From Pseudomonas sp. Leaf48 (GTDB lineage: Bacteria; Pseudomonadota; Gammaproteobacteria; Pseudomonadales; Pseudomonadaceae), in contig NZ_LMLH01000001.1 in NCBI RefSeq assembly GCF_001421885.1, positions 311,151 to 375,150 of the forward strand: a stretch of 64,000 bases of DNA, in the 5' to 3' direction. Made by a program: the position numbers and the translations under genes. Shown here piece after piece: positions 60,259-64,000 of the stretch (within the stretch, counting starts at the first letter, position 1; every line of letters begins with the position of its first letter). The notes under the pieces are model-generated. The model was not told where the DNA came from. It ran no database searches and saw nothing but the letters and a program-made list of their open reading frames with translations.

Positions 60259-60347
60259 ATCGCGGGCAAGCCACGCTCCCACAGGTTTCGTGTCGTTCAC
60301 TGCATTGTGAGCACGCAGAACCTTTGGCAGCGTGGCTTGCCCGCGAT
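60259..60347. repeat. REPIN variant (ATCGCGGGCAAGCCACGCTC type)
   Basis: ATCGCGGGCAAGCCACGCTC and the inverse GCGTGGCTTGCCCGCGAT enclose a spacer of about 45 bp, just after fadD2. Confidence 0.85.
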
Positions 60348-60434
60348 GCTTTTGAGGCGGGATAAGCCGCTATTTACTGGGCTTCCAGAGCTTTATAGAA
60401 TTTTTGCTCTAAAATGACTGCTTGTTATTCTTGA

Positions 60435-60448
60435 GTCACAAATGTGAC
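60435..60448. promoter_or_regulatory. Perfect dyad upstream of fadD1
   Basis: GTCACA-AA-TGTGAC, 166 bp before the fadD1 start. The half-sites are the reverse order of the CRP/Vfr consensus, so the binder is unknown. Confidence 0.4.
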
Positions 60449-60614
60449 CGTAGAGGCCGCTTTTGGCTCTAGTCGACCCTTGGCAAAGCTGCTACTCTCG
60501 GCGCGCTTTGTGACTTCTCGGCCTGGATAAAAGCCAGATTTACCAATGACCAAACACCAATAATAATCGCATCAAATGCGGTGCTGAATTCGCGTTGCTG
60601 AGGAGTGGGCTTCC

Positions 60615-62315
60615 ATGAACGAAGACTTTTGGAAGGATAAGTACCCAGCTGGGGTTGCTGCCGACATCAATCCAGACGAGTATCCGAATATTCAGGCAGT
60701 GTTGAAGCAATCCTGCCAACGCTTCGCCAACAAACCGGCATTCAGCAACCTGGGCAAGACAATCACCTACGGTGAACTGTACGAATTGTCCGGTGCCTTT
60801 GCCGCTTACCTGCAACAGCATACCGACTTGCAGCCTGGCGATCGAATCGCCGTGCAACTGCCTAACGTGTTGCAGTACCCGGTTGCCGTCTTCGGTGCTA
60901 TCCGCGCCGGGCTGATCGTGGTCAACACCAACCCGCTGTACACCGCGCGGGAAATGGAACACCAATTCAACGACTCCGGTGCCAAAGCCCTGGTCTGCCT
61001 GGCCAACATGGCGCACCTGGCAGAAACCGTAGTGCCGAAAACCGGCGTCAAGCACGTGATCGTCACCGAAGTGGCTGACTTGTTGCCGCCGCTCAAGCGC
61101 CTGCTGATCAATAGCGTCATCAAGTACGTGAAGAAGATGGTGCCGGCCTATCACTTGCCAAAAGCCGTCAAGTTCAACGACGTGCTGAGCAAAGGCATGG
61201 GCCAGCCGGTGACTGAAGCCAATCCGGCCAGCGGTGACGTCGCGGTACTGCAATACACCGGCGGCACCACCGGCGTTGCCAAGGGCGCGATGCTGACCCA
61301 CCGTAACCTGGTGGCAAACATGTTGCAGTGCAAGGCGCTGATGGGCTCCAACCTCAATGAAGGTTGCGAGATCCTGATCACGCCACTGCCGCTGTATCAC
61401 ATCTATGCGTTCACCTTTCATTGCATGGCAATGATGCTGATCGGCAACCACAACATCCTGATCAGCAACCCGCGCGACCTGCCGGCGATGGTCAAGGAAC
61501 TGTCGAAGTGGAAGTTCAGCGGCTTTGTCGGTCTGAACACCTTGTTCGTGGCCCTGTGCAACAACGAAGGCTTCCGCAAGCTGGATTTCTCGGCACTGAA
61601 AGTCACCCTGTCCGGCGGCATGGCCCTGCAACTGGCGGCGGCCGAGCGCTGGAAAGCGGTCACCGGTTGCGCCATCTGTGAAGGTTACGGCATGACCGAA
61701 ACCAGCCCGGTGGCGACAGTGAATCCAATCCAGAACATCCAGATCGGCACCATCGGTATCCCGGTTCCATCGACCCTGTGCAAAATCATCGACGATTCCG
61801 GCGTCGAACAGCCGATGGGTGAAATCGGTGAACTGTGCGTGAAAGGTCCGCAGGTGATGAAGGGCTACTGGCAGCGCCAGGACGCCACCGATGAAATGCT
61901 CGACAGCGAAGGCTGGCTGAAGACCGGTGACATCGCGTTGATCCAGGCCGATGGTTATTTGCGCATTGTCGATCGCAAGAAAGACATGATCCTGGTCTCC
62001 GGTTTCAACGTTTACCCGAACGAGCTGGAAGACGTGCTGGCAACCCTGCCTGGCGTGCTGCAATGCGCGGCCGTCGGCATACCGGATGAGAAGTCGGGTG
62101 AGGCGATCAAGATTTTCATCGTCGCCAAACCGGGTGTGACCCTGACCAAGGAGCAAGTGATGGAGCACATGCGCGCCAACGTCACCGGCTACAAGGTCCC
62201 GCGCGCCGTGGAGTTCCGCGATGCGTTGCCGACGACCAACGTTGGCAAGATTCTGCGTCGTGAGTTGCGCGATGAAGAGTTGAAGAAGATCAACGCGAAG
62301 AAAGCCACCGCGTAA
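60615..62315 (+). CDS. fadD1: Long-chain fatty acid-CoA ligase FadD1
   Basis: Second acyl-CoA synthetase, 566 aa, similar along its length to the upstream FadD2. AMP-binding YTGGTTGVAKGAMLTHRNL, EGYGMTETSPVATVNP, and RIVDRKKDMILVSGFNVYPNELEDV are intact. It is the likely main FadD for growth on long-chain fatty acids by comparison with P. aeruginosa. Its terminator is interrupted by a MITE at 62338. Confidence 0.93.
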   Translation: MNEDFWKDKYPAGVAADINPDEYPNIQAVLKQSCQRFANKPAFSNLGKTITYGELYELSGAFAAYLQQHTDLQPGDRIAVQLPNVLQYPVAVFGAIRAGLIVVNTNPLYTAREMEHQFNDSGAKALVCLANMAHLAETVVPKTGVKHVIVTEVADLLPPLKRLLINSVIKYVKKMVPAYHLPKAVKFNDVLSKGMGQPVTEANPASGDVAVLQYTGGTTGVAKGAMLTHRNLVANMLQCKALMGSNLNEGCEILITPLPLYHIYAFTFHCMAMMLIGNHNILISNPRDLPAMVKELSKWKFSGFVGLNTLFVALCNNEGFRKLDFSALKVTLSGGMALQLAAAERWKAVTGCAICEGYGMTETSPVATVNPIQNIQIGTIGIPVPSTLCKIIDDSGVEQPMGEIGELCVKGPQVMKGYWQRQDATDEMLDSEGWLKTGDIALIQADGYLRIVDRKKDMILVSGFNVYPNELEDVLATLPGVLQCAAVGIPDEKSGEAIKIFIVAKPGVTLTKEQVMEHMRANVTGYKVPRAVEFRDALPTTNVGKILRRELRDEELKKINAKKATA

Positions 62316-62320
62316 AACAA

Positions 62321-62557
62321 AAAGCCCCGCAGAAGCGTAATGCTGTTCACTTAAGCTGGGGCACACGCATGTGGCGAGGGGGCTTGCCCCCGTTCGGCTG
62401 CGAAGCAGTCGTAAAACCATTGCACACGGTGTATCTGGTACGCCTCGGTGGCAGGTTTTGGGGGCGCTTCGCGGCCCAACGGGGGCAAGCCCCCTCGCCA
62501 CAAGGTGTATTGCCCCAGCTTAAGTGAACAGCATTACCGCAGAAGCGGGGCTTTTTT
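62321..62557 (+). terminator. fadD1 terminator, split by a MITE
   Basis: Left part AAAGCCCCGCAGAAGCG and right part CCGCAGAAGCGGGGCTTTTTT. Removing the 199-bp element and one 11-bp duplicate restores AAAGCCCCGC-AGAA-GCGGGGCTTTTTT, an ideal terminator. Confidence 0.85.
62338..62536. mobile_element. 199-bp MITE with IS4-like ends
   Basis: Perfect 26-bp terminal inverted repeats (62338-62363 and 62511-62536) beginning TAATGCTGTTCACTTAAG. They are flanked by the 11-bp direct duplication CCGCAGAAGCG (62327-62337 and 62537-62547). No transposase is encoded. The end resembles the E. coli IS4 end, recalled as TAATGCCGATCAGTTAAG (15 of 18 identical), and IS4 makes 11-13-bp duplications. A REPIN-like inverted pair (TGTGGCGAGGGGGCTTGCCC, 62370-62502) lies inside. 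The size and structure recall the R200 family described in P. fluorescens SBW25. Confidence 0.85.
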
Positions 62558-62567
62558 GTTGGTGCTC

Positions 62568-62795
62568 GGCTCACCCCAACCCTCCCGAAACGTCGGGCGC
62601 CCCAAGGGGGAAAGGGAGCCGATCCCCATGCACTTCAACACTTGAGTTGGACTCGAGATTTCAGGCTGAAGCATCTCTGCCAAGCAATGCACTTCATCAC
62701 TAGCGTTCGACTCGGACTTTCAGGTCGAAGCAACTTGCGCAAACAACCCGGTCGGTCCCCTCTACCTCTGGGAGAGGGCTAGGGTGAGGGCTGGA
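62568..62795. repeat. Long palindromic repeat, family C, copy 3
   Basis: Begins GGCTCACCCCAACCCTCCCG and ends GGGAGAGGGCTAGGGTGAGGG. Interior holds two imperfect repeats with ATGCACTTCA and TTTCAGG(C/T)(T/C)GAAGCA. Same outer arms as the copies at 41501 and 50108, here in the opposite orientation to copy 2. Confidence 0.8.
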
Positions 62796-62838
62796 TCTAA
62801 AGTTGAAATACTGTGCCAGGGCAACCCTCAACTCGTCA

Positions 62839-63216
62839 TCACTGCTTGAACGGCGCGAAATTCACATTGGTCCCCGCCGGACGCATGTCCTGCAGATAAG
62901 AGTCCTTGTCCGCACTCAACTCCAGGCTCAAAGCAGCCTTGCGCTTGCCCTCGTTACGCACCACCAGGCCCTCGAGCTTCTCGCGCAAGAACACCGTCGG
63001 CACTTTCAGGTGCAGCAGCTCGTCGGTGTCGGGCGTGTGCATCAGCAGGTGAATCCACTCGTACTGACCAATGGCCAGGCGCGCGACCGGGATATCGAAC
63101 CACCAGATGTTGCGGTTGCGGTTCAATTCGGTGAAGTGGCAGTTGTTGACGCCAAGCACAGCACCGCCAAGTTCCTGGTTTCTGCGGGCAATGGCCTGCT
63201 TTTTATCGAGTTTCAT
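62839..63216 (-). CDS. Hypothetical protein, 125 aa
   Basis: Starts at ATG 63216 (MKLDKKQAIARRNQELGGAVLGVNNCHF), with an AGGAA Shine-Dalgarno; a longer frame overlapping the divergent CsbD gene is rejected. No signal peptide or membrane segment. Charged, with notable IWWFDIPVARLAIGQYEWIHLLM and C-terminal LQDMRPAGTNVNFAPFKQ. I do not recognise a family with confidence. Codon use is typical of the region, supporting a real gene. Divergent from the csbD-like gene. Confidence 0.65.
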   Translation of the reverse strand: MKLDKKQAIARRNQELGGAVLGVNNCHFTELNRNRNIWWFDIPVARLAIGQYEWIHLLMHTPDTDELLHLKVPTVFLREKLEGLVVRNEGKRKAALSLELSADKDSYLQDMRPAGTNVNFAPFKQ

Positions 63217-63416
63217 AACATTCCTACGGGATTGGATCTTCAGCGCCATGGCCTGAATACGTTGCGCATTCTCAGGGGTTGGCCGAAAAACATAAAGCCC
63301 AACCTGAGCGGATCGATGAAATGTCGCAGTGAAAATAAATGAAACTCCCCGCAATCGCCTTCGGTCAACCCTGTGTAACCACTTTTCCTCCATTGAATGT
63401 TTGCAGGAGAAATACC

Positions 63417-63608
63417 ATGAGCAGCACAGGCGATAAGGTAAAAGGCATGGCCAACGAAGCAGCCGGTAACGTCAAGCAAGGCGTCGGCAAGGCCACCGGT
63501 AATGACAAGCTGCGCGCCGAAGGCGTCGTACAGGAAAAGAAAGGCGAAGCCCAGCAAGCGGTCGGTAAAGCCAAGGATGCTCTGAAGAAGGGTGTCGACG
63601 AGGCTTGA
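63417..63608 (+). CDS. CsbD family stress-response protein
   Basis: A 63-aa hydrophilic protein ([54 protein letters not shown]...) with the CsbD repeat pattern K(V/A)KGxANExxGxxKxxxGKxTG. Related proteins are general-stress induced; the molecular role is unknown. Start chosen at ATG 63417 with AGGAGA Shine-Dalgarno. A strong terminator follows. Confidence 0.9.
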   Translation: MSSTGDKVKGMANEAAGNVKQGVGKATGNDKLRAEGVVQEKKGEAQQAVGKAKDALKKGVDEA

Positions 63609-63629
63609 TCCAGCCTTTGAGCAGTCAGA

Positions 63630-63656
63630 AACGGCCATCTGCGGATGGCCGTTTTT
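63630..63656 (+). terminator. Terminator after the CsbD gene
   Basis: AACGGCCATC, TGCG loop, GATGGCCGTT, then TTTTG. Confidence 0.9.
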
Positions 63657-63776
63657 GTGTCAGCCTGAACTTGCGACCGGAAATTGTTTCAAAGTCGCCA
63701 ATTGGGCTACTTTGATGTAGAAAACGGCCCTTGAGTCGCCACGACTTCCACCCGATTGCGGCGAAAGGAGACGCTA

Positions 63777-64000
63777 ATGATTTTTCCGGACATGAAAAAC
63801 CTGCCCTTGCATCGTGTGATGCTGCGCACGGTCACCGAGTTCGTTGACGACGAAATGTCGACCTATGCCTCGGCGCTGGCCTATCAAATGCTGTTTTCGC
63901 TGTTTCCGTTCATTCTGTTCCTGATCGCCCTGATCGGTTTTCTGCACCTGCCGGACTTCTTTTCCTGGCTGCGCCTGCAATCGGAGCTGGTGCTGCCACC
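63777..64000 (+). CDS. YihY/virulence factor BrkB family membrane protein (3' truncated by window edge)
   Basis: Open frame from ATG 63777 to the window end, with the Shine-Dalgarno GAAAGGAG. The visible 74 residues, MIFPDMKNLPLHRVMLRTVTEFVDDEMSTYASALAYQMLFSLFPFILFLIALIGFL, show the YihY/BrkB start: the conserved ASALAYQMLFSLFP motif and the first membrane helix. Family members were once called ribonuclease BN, which is now considered wrong; the transport or other role is unclear. Confidence 0.88.
   Translation, partial: MIFPDMKNLPLHRVMLRTVTEFVDDEMSTYASALAYQMLFSLFPFILFLIALIGFLHLPDFFSWLRLQSELVLP

Larger units (their letters stand above)
60233..60614. other. fadD2-fadD1 intergenic region (382 bp)
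   Basis: No gene. It holds an inverted REP-like pair at 60259-60347, the palindrome at 60435-60448 and presumably the fadD1 promoter. A Shine-Dalgarno GAGGAGTGG precedes fadD1. Confidence 0.6.
62316..62838. other. fadD1-to-hypothetical-gene intergenic region (523 bp)
   Basis: No gene. It contains the split fadD1 terminator (62321-62337 and 62537-62557), the MITE, and a family C repeat copy. Confidence 0.85.

Noticed and set aside
58439-62501. Two minus-strand frames of 611 and 653 codons opposite fadD2 and fadD1
   Set aside because: They resemble each other only because the two fadD genes do. They are antisense shadows.

Overview
The window looks like chromosomal DNA of a fluorescent Pseudomonas, most likely the P. 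fluorescens group. The gene order ruvAB-ybgC-tolQRAB-pal-cpoB-queE-queC-tRNA-Lys, the GcsR-type glycine cleavage locus, the arcDABC order, the glucose/Entner-Doudoroff cluster (gap, edd, glk, gltR, gtrS, gts, oprB, hexR, zwf, pgl, eda) and the many REPINs carrying GTGGGAGCGGGCTTGCTCGCG are all typical of that group. The GC-rich coding DNA produces very long antisense open frames, which were discarded.

Layout. 1-1516: end of ruvA and ruvB (Holliday junction processing). 1644-7045: ybgC and the Tol-Pal envelope system. 7213-8554: queE and queC (queuosine precursor), followed by tRNA-Lys(TTT) and nadA. 10154-10950: an RDD membrane protein and a cold-shock protein. 11356-19300 (minus strand): gcvH-gcvP-sdaA-gcvT with its TyrR-like sigma54 activator gcsR; a sigma54 promoter and three GcsR-type operators are visible, and the glyA2 gene found in the P. 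aeruginosa operon is absent. 19503-24803 (minus): arcD-arcA-arcB-arcC plus a small DUF5064 gene, with an ANR-type box upstream and a second arcD paralogue facing away at 25237-26664. 26981-29711: a chemoreceptor and a DUF454 protein. 29870-34867 (minus): a haem-uptake locus (ECF sigma, FecR-type anti-sigma, TonB-dependent receptor, haem oxygenase) with a strong Fur box.

35096-54283 is a sugar-catabolism island. gap and edd diverge around a HexR-type operator. edd-glk is followed by the two-component pair gltR-gtrS, an AGE-family isomerase, the glucose ABC transporter gtsABCD, porin oprB and a hexose-6-P mutarotase. hexR then diverges from zwf-pgl-eda. Together these genes take up glucose, convert it to 6-phosphogluconate and split it by the Entner-Doudoroff route, with HexR and GltR/GtrS as regulators.

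54573-64000: a class V aminotransferase-fold protein, DUF3820, a DUF2383 four-helix protein, a MaoC-type hydratase, an alpha/beta hydrolase, the tandem acyl-CoA ligases fadD2 and fadD1, a small hypothetical protein, a CsbD protein and the start of a YihY/BrkB membrane protein.

I found no undescribed multi-gene system. The most striking structure is a 199-bp MITE (62338-62536) with 26-bp terminal inverted repeats resembling IS4 ends and an 11-bp target duplication. It sits inside the fadD1 transcription terminator and carries a REPIN in its interior. Other points of interest are the GcsR operators, a G10 tract upstream of gcsR, the inverted arcD pair and a three-copy long palindromic repeat family.
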